The notes: a model not told the origin generated them from the letters alone. Counted from the first letter of the stretch, positions 7,094 to 15,748 are shown. The stretch is 64,000 nucleotides of DNA from Patulibacter americanus DSM 16676 (GCF_000420025.1 NZ_ATUD01000006.1:211653-275652); one strand, 5' to 3'. Made by a program: numbers and translations.

Positions 7094-8959
7094 GTGAGCA
7101 CCGAGCACTCGCCGCCCCGCGGCCCCGTCAACCGCACGCCCTGGACCGAGCGCAGCTCGCGCGGACTACGCGCGTTCCTCGCCACCGAGACCGGGTCCGC
7201 AGGCCTCCTGCTCTTCGCGACCGTCGTCGCGCTCGTGTGGGCCAACTCGCCCCTGGCGAGCTCGTACGAGGACCTGTGGGGCGCGCACCTCAAGATCGAC
7301 CTCGCCGGCGCGCACATCGACGAGACCCTCGGTCACTGGGTCAACGACGGCCTGATGGCGTTCTTCTTCTACGTCGTCGGGCTCGAGATCCGGCGCGAGA
7401 TGATCCTCGGCGAGCTGCGGGACCGTCGGGCCGCCGCCGTCCCCGCGATCGCCGCGCTCGCCGGGATGGTCGTCCCGGCGCTCCTCTACTTCGCGATCAA
7501 CGCCGGCGGCCCCGGCGCGCACGGCTGGGGCATCGTCATGGCGACGGACATCGCGTTCGTCCTCGGCGCCCTCGCCATCCTGGGCGACCGCGTGCCCTCG
7601 GGCGTGCGGGTGTTCCTGCTCACCCTCGCGATCGTCGACGACATCGGCGCGATCATCGTCATCGCGATCTTCTACGCCGAGTCGATCAACCTCACGGCGC
7701 TGGCCGCCGCGGGCGGCATCCTCGTGGCGATCGTCGTGCTGCGCCGGTTCACGCCGCCGTGGCGTGGTCCCGCGTACCTCGTGGCCGGCATCTTCCTGTG
7801 GGTCGCCACGCTCGAGTCCGGTGTGCACCCGACCATCGCCGGCGTGGTGATGGGGCTGCTCACGGCGGTGCATCCGCCGCAGCGCGCCGACATCGAGCGC
7901 GCCGCGAGCGTCTCCCGCATCTTCCGCCAGACCCCGACGCCGGCCAGCGGCCGCGCCGCGGTGCTCGAGATCGGCGCGGCGGTCTCGCCGAACGAGCGCT
8001 TCACGGCCTCGATCCACCCCTGGACGAGCTACCTCGTCATCCCGCTCTTCGCGCTCGCCAACGCCGGCGTGCCCCTCGGCGGCGACGCGCTGCAAAACGC
8101 GCTGACGTCCCCGATCACGATCGGCGTCATCGTCGGCCTCGTCGCGGGCAAGGGGATCGGCATCGCGCTGAGCACCGCCATGGCGGTGCGCGTCGGCGTC
8201 GGCCCGCTGCCGCACGGCATGCACCGCGGGCACCTGCCCGGGGCCGCGGCCCTCGCGGGCATCGGCTTCACGGTCTCGCTGTTCGTCGCCGACCTGGCCT
8301 TCACGGAGCAGGCGCTCCGCGACGAGGCGAAGGTCGGCGTGCTCGTGGCGTCCGTCCTCGCGGCTGCGATCGGCCTGATCGGCCTGGCCCGTCGCGGCGC
8401 CGACCCCGAGCCGGCGAAGGTCCTCCCGCTCGACCCGCCGGTCGACCCCGCGCACGATCGCATCCTGGGGCCGATCGAGGCGCCCCACACCCTCGTCGTC
8501 TACGGCGACTACGAGTGCGGCGGCACCCGGGCGCTGGCCCCCGTGCTCGCCGAGCTGCGGGAGCGCGCCCACGACCGCGTGCGGTTCGTGGCGCGCCAGC
8601 TGCCGATCGAGGACGCGCACCCCGGGGCGACGCTGGCGGCCGAAGCCGCGCTCGCCGGTGCGGCGCAGGGGCGGTTCTGGCCCATGCACCGTCGCCTGCT
8701 GGCGCACCCGATCGGCGACGACCTGGGCCCGGCCGACCTGCTCGAGATCGGGCGCGAGGCCGGCCTGGACGCCGACCGGCTGGCCGACGACCTGCGCCAC
8801 CACGTCCGGGGGCCCGCGGTCCAGGCCGACCTGGACAGCGCGGCGCGCTCCGGCGTGGTCGCCACGCCGACGCTCTTCCTCGACGGGGTCCGGCTCGACG
8901 ACGGCTACGACCTCGAGTCGCTCCTGGCCCGCGTGCGGGAGCCCGCACCGGCGGAGTGA
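7094..8959 (+). CDS. nhaA: Na+/H+ antiporter NhaA fused to a C-terminal thioredoxin/DsbA-like domain
   Basis: A 621-residue fusion. Residues about 20-430 are a complete NhaA antiporter, exporting Na+ in exchange for H+. They include MATDIAFVLGAL and LTLAIVDDIGAIIVIAIFY, the latter holding the two conserved ion-binding Asp residues. Residues about 460-620 resemble a DsbA/thioredoxin fold (LVVYGDYECGG, then ATPTLFLDG with the cis-Pro). NhaA-thioredoxin fusions are known in actinobacteria. Oddly, the redox motif reads CGGT: the second Cys of CxxC is Thr. GTG 7094 is preferred (weak GAAAG site) over ATG 7031, which lies inside the -10. A strong hairpin at 8968-8992 ends the transcript. Confidence 0.9.
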   Translation: MSTEHSPPRGPVNRTPWTERSSRGLRAFLATETGSAGLLLFATVVALVWANSPLASSYEDLWGAHLKIDLAGAHIDETLGHWVNDGLMAFFFYVVGLEIRREMILGELRDRRAAAVPAIAALAGMVVPALLYFAINAGGPGAHGWGIVMATDIAFVLGALAILGDRVPSGVRVFLLTLAIVDDIGAIIVIAIFYAESINLTALAAAGGILVAIVVLRRFTPPWRGPAYLVAGIFLWVATLESGVHPTIAGVVMGLLTAVHPPQRADIERAASVSRIFRQTPTPASGRAAVLEIGAAVSPNERFTASIHPWTSYLVIPLFALANAGVPLGGDALQNALTSPITIGVIVGLVAGKGIGIALSTAMAVRVGVGPLPHGMHRGHLPGAAALAGIGFTVSLFVADLAFTEQALRDEAKVGVLVASVLAAAIGLIGLARRGADPEPAKVLPLDPPVDPAHDRILGPIEAPHTLVVYGDYECGGTRALAPVLAELRERAHDRVRFVARQLPIEDAHPGATLAAEAALAGAAQGRFWPMHRRLLAHPIGDDLGPADLLEIGREAGLDADRLADDLRHHVRGPAVQADLDSAARSGVVATPTLFLDGVRLDDGYDLESLLARVREPAPAE

Positions 8960-8967
8960 GGTGCGAC

Positions 8968-8992
8968 CCCGGCGCGGACGGTCCGCGCCGGG
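8968..8992 (+). terminator. Hairpin after the NhaA fusion gene
   Basis: Perfect 10-bp GC stem (CCCGGCGCGG / CCGCGCCGGG) with a 5-nt loop, 9 bp after the stop codon. No T-tract follows. Confidence 0.55.
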
Positions 8993-9058
8993 TGATCGCC
9001 TGCACGTGGTCACCGGGGGTTCACCTCCGGGGCCCGGTCGGGCATCATCCTGCGACCT

Positions 9059-9850
9059 GTGCTGCTGCGCACGACGGAGCCCCGCGAGGTCGCCTCGCCC
9101 CTGACGCGCACGCTGCGCGTCCCGTTGGCCGACGGCGGCGTCACGACCGTCCACGTCGCCGAGCACGCCCGCCGCGACGTGCGGCTGCGGGTGCGCCGCC
9201 TCCCCGGCCTGACCCCGCTCGCCGCCTGGTGCGCCGCGGAGGGCGTCACCGAGGCGCTCGTCGGCGGCTTCTTCCTGCGCGACCCGGCCGTCGCGCCCGG
9301 GGTGGTGGGTGGCGGCCGGCCCCTCGGCGAGCTGCGCGCGGCCGGCGAGGCGCTGGACCACGTGCCGTTCCTCGCCCCGTGGGACGGCCTGCGCGCCTGC
9401 GTGCACGCCGACGGCACGGACGTCTCGGTGACGCGCCGCGGCGAGCTGCCCGCCGCGCCGGCCGGCGACCTGCTGCAGGCCGGCCCGCTGCTCGTGCGCG
9501 ACGGCTGGCCCGTCGACATCGCCCCGGAGGGCTTCTCCGCCGGCGCCGCCCAGTTCGACTCCGACATCACGGACGGCCGCCACCCGCGCGCCGCGCTCGG
9601 CGTGGACCACGACCGCCTGATCGCCGTGGCGTGCGACGGCCGCGCCGACGACGAGGCCGGCCTGACGCTCGGCGAGCTCACCGCGGTGCTGCTGGGCCTC
9701 GGCGCCCGCGACGCGCTGAACCTCGATGGCGGCGGCTCGACGAGCCTCGTCTCCGGCGGCACCCTGCGCAACGTCCCGCGCCAGGCGCACGGTGTCCCGC
9801 TCCCGGGCGGCCGTGGGATCGCCACGGCGCTGGTCTTCGAAGGCGCCTGA
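9059..9850 (+). CDS. Phosphodiester glycosidase family (NAGPA/DUF2233) protein
   Basis: A 263-residue protein related to the catalytic domain of N-acetylglucosamine-1-phosphodiester glycosidase. Visible family hallmarks are GGFFLRD near residue 78, the mid-protein RAALGVDHDRLIAVACDGR, and the C-terminal ALNLDGGGSTSLV with the conserved Asp and Gly-rich turn. Bacterial members hydrolyse sugar-phosphodiester or exopolysaccharide linkages. There is no signal peptide, so it may be cytoplasmic. The start is GTG at 9059. It lies 59 bp upstream of a glycosyltransferase on the same strand, consistent with a shared role in glycan metabolism. Confidence 0.8.
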   Translation: MLLRTTEPREVASPLTRTLRVPLADGGVTTVHVAEHARRDVRLRVRRLPGLTPLAAWCAAEGVTEALVGGFFLRDPAVAPGVVGGGRPLGELRAAGEALDHVPFLAPWDGLRACVHADGTDVSVTRRGELPAAPAGDLLQAGPLLVRDGWPVDIAPEGFSAGAAQFDSDITDGRHPRAALGVDHDRLIAVACDGRADDEAGLTLGELTAVLLGLGARDALNLDGGGSTSLVSGGTLRNVPRQAHGVPLPGGRGIATALVFEGA

Positions 9851-9897
9851 AGCGCGCGCCTGCCACCCCGGGGCCGAGCCGCTCGACCCGCGGGCCG

Positions 9898-9903
9898 TAG
9901 CAT
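9898..9903 (+). promoter_or_regulatory. -10 element, leaderless glycosyltransferase gene
   Basis: TAGCAT, six bases before GTG 9910. Confidence 0.45.
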
Positions 9904-9909
9904 CGAGGG

Positions 9910-11259
9910 GTGCGCGTCGTGAACGGTCTGTACTTCTTTCCGCGCGGCGGGTCGTCCCACGTGGCCCGCGCGCTGGCGGGTGGCCTACCGCGCGACGGCT
10001 GGGACGTGACGCTCCTCTCCGGGTCCCTGGGCGGCGGGTTCGGCGACGCCCGTGCCTTCTACGCGGGCCTCGACGTCCACGCGGTCGACTTCGCGGCGGG
10101 CGACGCCCCGATGCAGGGCTCGTTCGAGGACCGTCCCGGCGCGCCGGACCGGTGCTTCGCCCGCATCGACGAGGACGAGTACGAGCAGCACGTGGCGGCC
10201 TGGTCCCGGGCGCTGGAGGCCGTCGACGCGGCGGACGCGAGCGTGCTGCACCTGCACCACCTGACGCCGCTGAACGAGGCCGCCGCCCGCGTGGCCCCGG
10301 AGGTGCCGGTCGTCGGCCACCTGCACGGCACGGAGCTGCTGCTGCTCGAGCAGATCGCCGCGGGCGCGCCGGAGGAGTGGCCCCACGCGCAGGCATGGGC
10401 GGCCCGGATGCGCCGCTGGGCACGCACCTGCGCGCGCCTGCTGGTGCTCTCGCCCTCCCAGGTCGGGCGCGCCACGGAGCTGCTCGGCGTGCCCGCGTCG
10501 GCGTGCGTCGTCGTCCCCAACGGGTTCGAGCCGGACACCTTCCGCCCGGCGCCCGTCGACCGTGGCGCGTTCTGGCACGACCAGCTCGTGGCGCACCCGC
10601 GGGGCTGGGCTCCCGGCGAGGAGGCGGGGAGCGTCGCCTACACCGCCGAGCAGGTCGCGGAGCTCGAGGACGCCGTCGTCGTCCTCGCCGTCGGCCGCTA
10701 CACCGCGGTCAAGCGGCTGGGGCTGCTCGTGCGGGCCTTCGCGCGGGCCCAGCGCCGCACGCGCCGGCCGGCAGCGCTCGTGATCGTCGGCGGCCACCCG
10801 GGGGAGTGGGAGGACGAGCATCCGCTGCAGGCGATCGAAGCCAGCGGGGCCGAGCGCGTGTTCCTCGCCGGCTGGCACGACCACGACGAGCTGCCCGCGT
10901 TCCTCAACGCCGCCGACCTGCAGGCGCTCGCGTCCGTCCGCGAGCAGTTCGGGCTCGTGCTGGTGGAGGGCATGGCCTGCGGACTGCCGGCGATCGCGGT
11001 CGACCGCTTCGGCCCGGCCGACATCGTCGACCCCCAGCGCACGGGTTGGCTCGTCGAGCCGGACGACGAGGCCGGCCTGGCCGACGCGATCGTCGTGGCC
11101 GTGGACGACGGCGAGGAGCGCGCGCGCCGCGGCATCGCCGCGCGCCGTGTCGCCCGCGAGACGTGGTCGTGGCCGGCGCTCGCGCACCGCGTCTCGGACG
11201 TGCTCGAGGAGGCCACGGGCGTGGGCGGCGCCGCGCGGACGGAGGCCCGGCGCGGCTGA
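9910..11259 (+). CDS. GT4-family glycosyltransferase
   Basis: A 449-residue GT-B fold retaining glycosyltransferase. The N-terminal acceptor domain begins VNGLYFFPRGGSSHVARAL, a Gly-rich loop. The donor domain has VVVLAVGRYTAVKRLGLLVRAF and the E-x7-E motif in EQFGLVLVEGMACGLP. These features define GT4 enzymes, which transfer a sugar from a nucleotide or lipid donor; the acceptor cannot be read. An insertion rich in acidic residues around 230-250 precedes the donor domain. The GTG start is set by the leaderless -10 at 9898-9903. Its neighbours do not form an obvious polysaccharide locus. Confidence 0.88.
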   Translation: MRVVNGLYFFPRGGSSHVARALAGGLPRDGWDVTLLSGSLGGGFGDARAFYAGLDVHAVDFAAGDAPMQGSFEDRPGAPDRCFARIDEDEYEQHVAAWSRALEAVDAADASVLHLHHLTPLNEAAARVAPEVPVVGHLHGTELLLLEQIAAGAPEEWPHAQAWAARMRRWARTCARLLVLSPSQVGRATELLGVPASACVVVPNGFEPDTFRPAPVDRGAFWHDQLVAHPRGWAPGEEAGSVAYTAEQVAELEDAVVVLAVGRYTAVKRLGLLVRAFARAQRRTRRPAALVIVGGHPGEWEDEHPLQAIEASGAERVFLAGWHDHDELPAFLNAADLQALASVREQFGLVLVEGMACGLPAIAVDRFGPADIVDPQRTGWLVEPDDEAGLADAIVVAVDDGEERARRGIAARRVARETWSWPALAHRVSDVLEEATGVGGAARTEARRG

Positions 11260-11323
11260 GGACTGCGCCGGGCCGCCTCCCGCACGCGGTGCAGGGCCCG
11301 ACCGGCGCCCCTTGGTCGCGGTC

Positions 11324-12061
11324 CTACGTCGGCGAGGAGGGCGTGATCGACGGTCCGCCACCGCGAGGGCGACCGGCCGCCCCGTCTCCCGCGGTCGGTG
11401 TCGGTCCCGGCGGATCGACCTCGTCCGGCCCCGCCCGCTCCCGCCGGAAGTGGGCCAGGATCAGCACGCTCATCACCGCGGCGTAGAGGCACCAGACCGA
11501 GGTGAACTCCTCCTCCTGCAGCGTCGCCGCGAAGGCCAGGCCGACGACGTTCACGATCCCGAACGTCCGCAGGTGGCGGCGGCTCGAGAGCAGCGCGGGC
11601 GCGCAGACCGCGAGCACGTAGGCCGTCGCACTGGGGATCGCGTAGGGGGTGTGGGTCGTGTAGGCGACGCAGTGGGCGCGCTCCTCGGCGAGGATCGGCC
11701 AGTGGGTGACCTGCCAGAGCAGGAAGAGGCCCGTGAGCACGCCGAGCACGACGAACGGCCACAGCCAGCGCCGCCGGCGGGCGTCGCGCTCGAGCAGCGC
11801 GAACCCGATCGGCACGAGCATCGGCAGGATCGCCTGCGCGTAGATCACGTAGGCGTCGCGGGCCGCGTCTCCGAGGGCGGGGGAGACCTGGCCGCGGAGG
11901 CCGAGCCAGACGAAGCCCTCCGTGATCTGGTGCAGCCCGAACCCCAGGGGCAGCGCCCCGATCACGAGGTCGCGCGGCCGCCGCACGGCCATCAGGGTGG
12001 CGACGCCCACGCCGGCGATCGCGGTGCCGGCGACGAAGTCGACCTCGGGCGAGAGACACAT
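11324..12061 (-). CDS. DUF6629-type multi-helix membrane protein
   Basis: A 245-residue membrane protein opening MCLSPEVDFVAG, the recognisable start of the DUF6629 family, whose function is unknown. About seven hydrophobic segments follow (for example LVIGALPLGFGLHQITEGFVW and WPFVVLGVLTGLFLLW). Conserved His, Trp and Glu residues sit in and near the helices (LHQITEGFVW, EEEFTSVWCLYAA). The C-terminus is a disordered Pro/Gly tail. ATG 12061 is chosen because the MCLSPE motif is the family N-terminus. The gene lies 34 bp downstream of dodecin on the same strand, and a TAAGGT hexamer at 12072-12077 may give it its own promoter. Confidence 0.8.
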   Translation of the reverse strand: MCLSPEVDFVAGTAIAGVGVATLMAVRRPRDLVIGALPLGFGLHQITEGFVWLGLRGQVSPALGDAARDAYVIYAQAILPMLVPIGFALLERDARRRRWLWPFVVLGVLTGLFLLWQVTHWPILAEERAHCVAYTTHTPYAIPSATAYVLAVCAPALLSSRRHLRTFGIVNVVGLAFAATLQEEEFTSVWCLYAAVMSVLILAHFRRERAGPDEVDPPGPTPTAGDGAAGRPRGGGPSITPSSPT

Positions 12062-12095
12062 CCGGCGCACCACCTTACGCGGCGCGCCGCGAGGG

Positions 12096-12308
12096 CTACA
12101 CCTCGGTGACGCGGTGCCCGATGTCGAGCGTGACCTGGAAGTGCTCGACGGTGCCGTCGGTGACGTGCCCGCGGACGGACGTGACGTCGAACCACTCGAC
12201 GTGGTCGACGGACTTGCTCGTGGCGACGATCGCCTTGCGGATGGCGTCGTCGACGCCCTCCGTGGAGCTGCCGGTGACCTTGATGGTGCGGTAGACGTTG
12301 TCGGACAT
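12096..12308 (-). CDS. Dodecin, flavin-binding dodecamer
   Basis: A 70-residue protein that fits the dodecin fold: beta-strand NVYRTIKVTGSS, helix STEGVDDAIRKAIVATSK, the flavin-stacking Trp39 in HVEWFDV, then two strands. Dodecins form hollow dodecamers that store riboflavin, FMN or FAD and protect against free-flavin chemistry. A GGAGGA ribosome site precedes the ATG. Upstream lie a perfect hairpin (12336-12356) and a SigB-like promoter (12367-12392), consistent with stress induction. Probably co-transcribed with the DUF6629 gene. Confidence 0.93.
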   Translation of the reverse strand: MSDNVYRTIKVTGSSTEGVDDAIRKAIVATSKSVDHVEWFDVTSVRGHVTDGTVEHFQVTLDIGHRVTEV

Positions 12309-12335
12309 GGGGGTCCTCCAGGGTCGGGTGCGGAC

Positions 12336-12356
12336 GGGGCGGCCGACGGCCGCCCC
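12336..12356 (-). other. Perfect hairpin in the dodecin 5' leader
   Basis: GGGGCGGCC-GAC-GGCCGCCCC, 9-bp stem and 3-nt loop. It lies upstream of both divergent genes, so it is not a normal terminator. If the promoter at 12367-12392 is used, it sits close to the 5' end of the dodecin mRNA. Confidence 0.6.
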
Positions 12357-12366
12357 TGAGCGGCTC

Positions 12367-12392
12367 GTACCCGCGGGTTGGACGCGTCAACC
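12367..12392 (-). promoter_or_regulatory. Candidate SigB-type promoter of dodecin
   Basis: On the minus strand GGTT (12389-12392), 16-bp spacer, GGGTAC (12367-12372). It matches the GNNT-N14-16-GGGTAY consensus known for Streptomyces SigB. Confidence 0.45.
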
Positions 12393-12411
12393 CGGCGCAG
12401 GGCCGTGCGGC

Positions 12412-12417
12412 TAGGTT
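12412..12417 (+). promoter_or_regulatory. -10 element, leaderless
   Basis: TAGGTT, 7 nt before ATG 12425. Confidence 0.45.
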
Positions 12418-12424
12418 GAGGTGC

Positions 12425-12997
12425 ATGAGCAGCGGCACCTTCTCGGCGGTCTTCGCGGACGCCCCTGAGGGGTGCCCCGTGCTGGAGGACGTGACGGGTC
12501 CCGTCGCCCGTCCCCTGGCGCGGTGGGAGGACGGCCGGGGTGTCGCGGCCCTCTGGCTCCGTCGGCCGCACGACGGCGTCCTGCGGTTCGGGGTCGCGGT
12601 CGGACTGCGCGACGCCGCGGGGACATCGTGGGTGGAGGAGGCCGACGACCCCTGGGAGGACGCCGGGGAAGAGCTCGACGCCATGGCCGGCGAGGCCCCG
12701 GCGCTCGCGCCGTTCGCGGTGTTCTCCGTGGAGCTCGGCGTCTCGGAGCACCGCGCGCGACCGCACGCCGTCGTCACGTGGGGGATGGCCCACCCGCTCG
12801 TCACGACGGTGACCGTCGCCGGCTCGGGATCGCCGGGTTCGACGGCGATCGCCGGCGGCGCCCGCGTCTTCGTCGCCGGGATCTGGGCGGGCGAGAGGGA
12901 GCAGAAGGCGCTCCTGCGGCGGGACGGGCTGCCCCTGCTCGGACTCGACGCCGCGGGTCGGGTGATCACCGAGCTGCGGACGGATCGAGCCGGGTGA
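12425..12997 (+). CDS. Hypothetical protein, 190 residues
   Basis: Not recognised. A soluble-looking acidic protein without signal peptide or membrane segment. It starts MSSGTFSAVFADAPEG, contains alternating hydrophobic strands (RFGVAVGLR, FAVFSVELGVSEHR, HAVVTWGMAHPLVTTVTVAG) and ends with a VITELRTDR-like strand, suggesting a mostly beta fold. ATG 12425 is supported by the -10 hexamer 7 nt upstream; the in-frame ATG at 12416 would lie inside that hexamer. It diverges from dodecin and converges on the FUSC gene. Confidence 0.65.
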   Translation: MSSGTFSAVFADAPEGCPVLEDVTGPVARPLARWEDGRGVAALWLRRPHDGVLRFGVAVGLRDAAGTSWVEEADDPWEDAGEELDAMAGEAPALAPFAVFSVELGVSEHRARPHAVVTWGMAHPLVTTVTVAGSGSPGSTAIAGGARVFVAGIWAGEREQKALLRRDGLPLLGLDAAGRVITELRTDRAG

Positions 12998-13004
12998 GGG
13001 CGAG

Positions 13005-13020
13005 CGGGCCGTGCGGCCCG
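13005..13020. terminator. Hairpin between convergent genes
   Basis: Inverted repeat CGGGCCG-TG-CGGCCCG just after the stop at 12997 and before the FUSC stop at 13038; usable in both directions. No T-tract. Confidence 0.4.
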
Positions 13021-13037
13021 TCCGGGGAGTCCGCCGC

Positions 13038-14939
13038 TCAGCCCGCGACCGGCGCGAGCTCGTCCAGGCGGCGGTGCAGTTCGGCGAGCGTGTCCGTCGT
13101 GCGCGGCAGCCCCGGAAGCCGCGGCGGCTCCGGCAGGGAGCCGTCGGGGACGCGCCCCGCGGCCCGGGCGGCGTAGTCCTGGAGGGTGGCGTCTACGAGC
13201 CGCGGGTCGACGCTGCCGTCGGCCGTCTCCGGGGTCGCGGGCACCGTGAGGGCCAGGCGCGCGAGGCGGTCGACCGTCGACGTCAGCGGCCAGCGGGCGT
13301 CGTCGCGAGGGTCGCGGCGCAGAGCGTCGCCGACCGCGTCGGCCTCGGCGGCGCGCAGGCGGACGATCGCGTCGTGGACCCGCCGGCGGCCCGCGAGCAG
13401 TCCGCCGCGGGTGGCGCCCGGGGTCACCATCGGCACGAGCACCGCGGCGGCCGCGCGGATCGCCTCGGCCTGCGCGTCGGGCAGGTGGCCGGCCGACGCG
13501 CGTGGCCGTGTGAGCAGCACCAGCACGGCGGCGACGGCGCAGCCCACGAGCGTGTCGACGAGGCGCACGTCGAGCAGCCCCTCGACGGTCCGGCCGGCGC
13601 CCGAGACGCTGATGAGGAGCAGGACGAGCGGCGTGATCGCGGTGACCGCCAGCCCGTAGCTCGCGACGATCACCGCCTCGATCCCGAGCTGCAGCACGAC
13701 GATGAGGGCGATCTTCACCGCGTCGGACGGGTCGAGCGCGAAGATGGCGCCCGCGACGACGACGCCCAGCGCCGTGCCGACCGCGCGGTGCGCCCCGCGC
13801 TGGCGCGCCACGGTCAGCGACGAGCCCTGCAGGACGGCCACGGCGCTCGCGGCGACCCAGGAGGGGTGGTCCAGGCCGAGAGCGTGCCCGACCGCCAGGC
13901 CCGCCAGGACGGCCAGCCCGATGCGCAGTGCGACGCGCCGGTGCGGGGAGCCGCGGCGCAGCGACCAGCCCAGCGGGGCGCGCCAGCGCGGGTCGAGCTC
14001 GGCGGGCTCGCCCGGGCGCGGCACCGGGTCGGACGCCCAGGCGTCGCGCGCGACGGCGGCGGCGTGCGCCAACCGCGGGCCCGCCGGCAGCGTCGGGGCG
14101 TCCGGGAACGGCCCCGGGGCGGTGCCGTCGGCCAGGGCGCGCAGACCGGCCGCCCAGCGCGCGTCGAGCGGCCCCGAGCCCTCGACCTCGAGCGCCAGCG
14201 CCGACTCGAGCAGCAGCTCGGCGGCGAGCACCCGGCGCGACCAGCACAGGCCGTCGGCGCTCGTGGCGCCGTCCGTGGTCTCGAGCGCGGCGCGCACCGC
14301 GACGATCGCGTCGTGCCCGGCGTCCTGCGCCCGCGGGGTGCCGACGGCGGCGAGCAGCCCGGCCACGGCCCCGTGGGCGCGACGGGTCGCGGCGCCCTCC
14401 GGGCCGGGTCGGCGCAGGGCCCAGGGCACCATCGCGACGAGCCACGCCAGCACGCCGCCACCCAGGACCAGCGCCGCGCGGGAGGGAGCCGCGGACGCGT
14501 CGACCGGGAGCGTCGTGGCCAGCAGGAACGTCAGGATCACGAAGTACTCCCGCGGCGGCCCGACCCGCAGCGCCAGGGCGCCGAGCGCCGAGACGATCGC
14601 GAGCACCGCTCCTACCGCGCAGGTCAGGACGACGCTGCCGGCGACGAGCGTGCCCAGGCCCATCGCGACGGTCAACGCCACGCCGACGAGGGCGAGCAGC
14701 CCGGCGCGCCGGCGGTAGGGCAGGTCGCCGCCGTAGACCGCGACGAAGCTGCCGAGCGCCGCTTGACCGCCCTCCGCCACGTGACCCGTCGCGAGCCCGA
14801 GGACGAGGGGCAGGCCGACGGCGACGGCCGCGCGCACCGCCACCCACCGTCGGGCGCCTGCCGCGGTCGCGAGCGCCCGTAGCGCCGCCGCGACCCGGCC
14901 GGCGGCGGGGCGGCGGTCGGCGGGGCGCGAGGCGGGCAT
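13038..14939 (-). CDS. FUSC-family membrane transporter (aromatic-acid exporter-like)
   Basis: A 633-residue protein with the duplicated architecture of FUSC/YccS/AaeB proteins. A first block of about five to six helices (residues 30-175) is followed by a soluble stretch (180-325). A second helical block (about 330-480, e.g. HPSWVAASAVAVLQGSSLTVARQRGAHRAVGTA, here shortened in reading to its GSSLTVARQRGAHR core) and a C-terminal soluble domain complete it. AaeB-type members export aromatic carboxylates. The substrate here is unknown. It starts 53 bp from the divergent GntR regulator, which may control it, although the clear GntR-type operators lie on the other side of that gene. Confidence 0.85.
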   Translation of the reverse strand: MPASRPADRRPAAGRVAAALRALATAAGARRWVAVRAAVAVGLPLVLGLATGHVAEGGQAALGSFVAVYGGDLPYRRRAGLLALVGVALTVAMGLGTLVAGSVVLTCAVGAVLAIVSALGALALRVGPPREYFVILTFLLATTLPVDASAAPSRAALVLGGGVLAWLVAMVPWALRRPGPEGAATRRAHGAVAGLLAAVGTPRAQDAGHDAIVAVRAALETTDGATSADGLCWSRRVLAAELLLESALALEVEGSGPLDARWAAGLRALADGTAPGPFPDAPTLPAGPRLAHAAAVARDAWASDPVPRPGEPAELDPRWRAPLGWSLRRGSPHRRVALRIGLAVLAGLAVGHALGLDHPSWVAASAVAVLQGSSLTVARQRGAHRAVGTALGVVVAGAIFALDPSDAVKIALIVVLQLGIEAVIVASYGLAVTAITPLVLLLISVSGAGRTVEGLLDVRLVDTLVGCAVAAVLVLLTRPRASAGHLPDAQAEAIRAAAAVLVPMVTPGATRGGLLAGRRRVHDAIVRLRAAEADAVGDALRRDPRDDARWPLTSTVDRLARLALTVPATPETADGSVDPRLVDATLQDYAARAAGRVPDGSLPEPPRLPGLPRTTDTLAELHRRLDELAPVAG

Positions 14940-14978
14940 CGCCCTCCATGGTGGCGGACGACGGGGCCCGCGCGCTGC

Positions 14979-14984
14979 TAGAAC
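14979..14984 (+). promoter_or_regulatory. -10 element, leaderless GntR gene
   Basis: TAGAAC, 8 nt before ATG 14993. Confidence 0.35.
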
Positions 14985-14992
14985 CCCGCCCC

Positions 14993-15688
14993 ATGGCCGA
15001 CCCCTCGGAACCCCGCCGGGTGTCGGACACCGTCCACGAGCGGCTGCGCGCCGAGATCCTCGACGGGCGCCTGGCCCCCGGCGACGCCGTGCCCTCCGAG
15101 CGGGCGCTGGCCGAGGACCTCGGGGTCAACCGCCACGCGGTCCGCGAGGCCCTGAAGCGGCTGGAGCAGGCGGGGCTCGTCCGCATCACCCAGGGGGGCG
15201 CGACGCGCGTGCAGGACTGGCGCGACCACGGCGGGATGGACCTGCTCCTCGACCTCGCTCGCGGCGGTGGTACGGCGGACGCGCCGCCCCACGAGGTCGT
15301 CGTCTCCGTGCTAGAGCTGCGCGCGCTGATCGGGGTGGACGCCGCCCGGCGGTTCGTGTCCCGGGCCGGCGACGGGGCCCGGGGCCGGGCCGCGGCGCTC
15401 GCCGAGGCCGTCGCCGCGGCGGTCGAGACCGACGACAGCGGCCTAGTGGAGCGCTACGAGGACCTCTGGCGGGCCATCGTCGCGGGGGCCGGCAACGTCG
15501 CCTACCGGCTCATGCTCAACTCGCTGACCGACACCGTGGCGGCCTACCCCGCGCTGGCCCGCGAGCTGGCGCCGTCGGACCCCGCGCCGCTGCGGGAGCT
15601 CGCCGCCGCGCTCCGGGCCGGCGACGAGGAGCGCGCGGTCGCGCTGCTGGCGGAACAGCTGCACGGCGACGTGCGGCGCGCGGCCTGA
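14993..15688 (+). CDS. GntR/FadR-subfamily transcriptional regulator
   Basis: A 231-residue repressor-type protein. Residues about 8-75 are a GntR winged helix-turn-helix, with ILDGRLAPGDAVPSERALAEDL, VNRHAVREALKRL and GLVRITQGG. The C-terminal two thirds are helical, as in the FadR/FCD ligand-binding domain, which usually senses an organic acid or acyl-CoA. Two palindromes of the ACTGGT-N3-ACCAGT type, as expected for this subfamily, lie in the promoter of the next gene (15767-15803). The most likely role is therefore repression of the fatty-acid hydroxylase, relieved by a lipid-derived effector. The gene is divergent from FUSC and looks leaderless. Confidence 0.9.
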   Translation: MADPSEPRRVSDTVHERLRAEILDGRLAPGDAVPSERALAEDLGVNRHAVREALKRLEQAGLVRITQGGATRVQDWRDHGGMDLLLDLARGGGTADAPPHEVVVSVLELRALIGVDAARRFVSRAGDGARGRAAALAEAVAAAVETDDSGLVERYEDLWRAIVAGAGNVAYRLMLNSLTDTVAAYPALARELAPSDPAPLRELAAALRAGDEERAVALLAEQLHGDVRRAA

Positions 15689-15748
15689 GTCGCCGGCTGG
15701 GGCCGCGCGGGCGGCGTGAGGCCTCCTGTCCGATCGGGCGGGGCGAGG

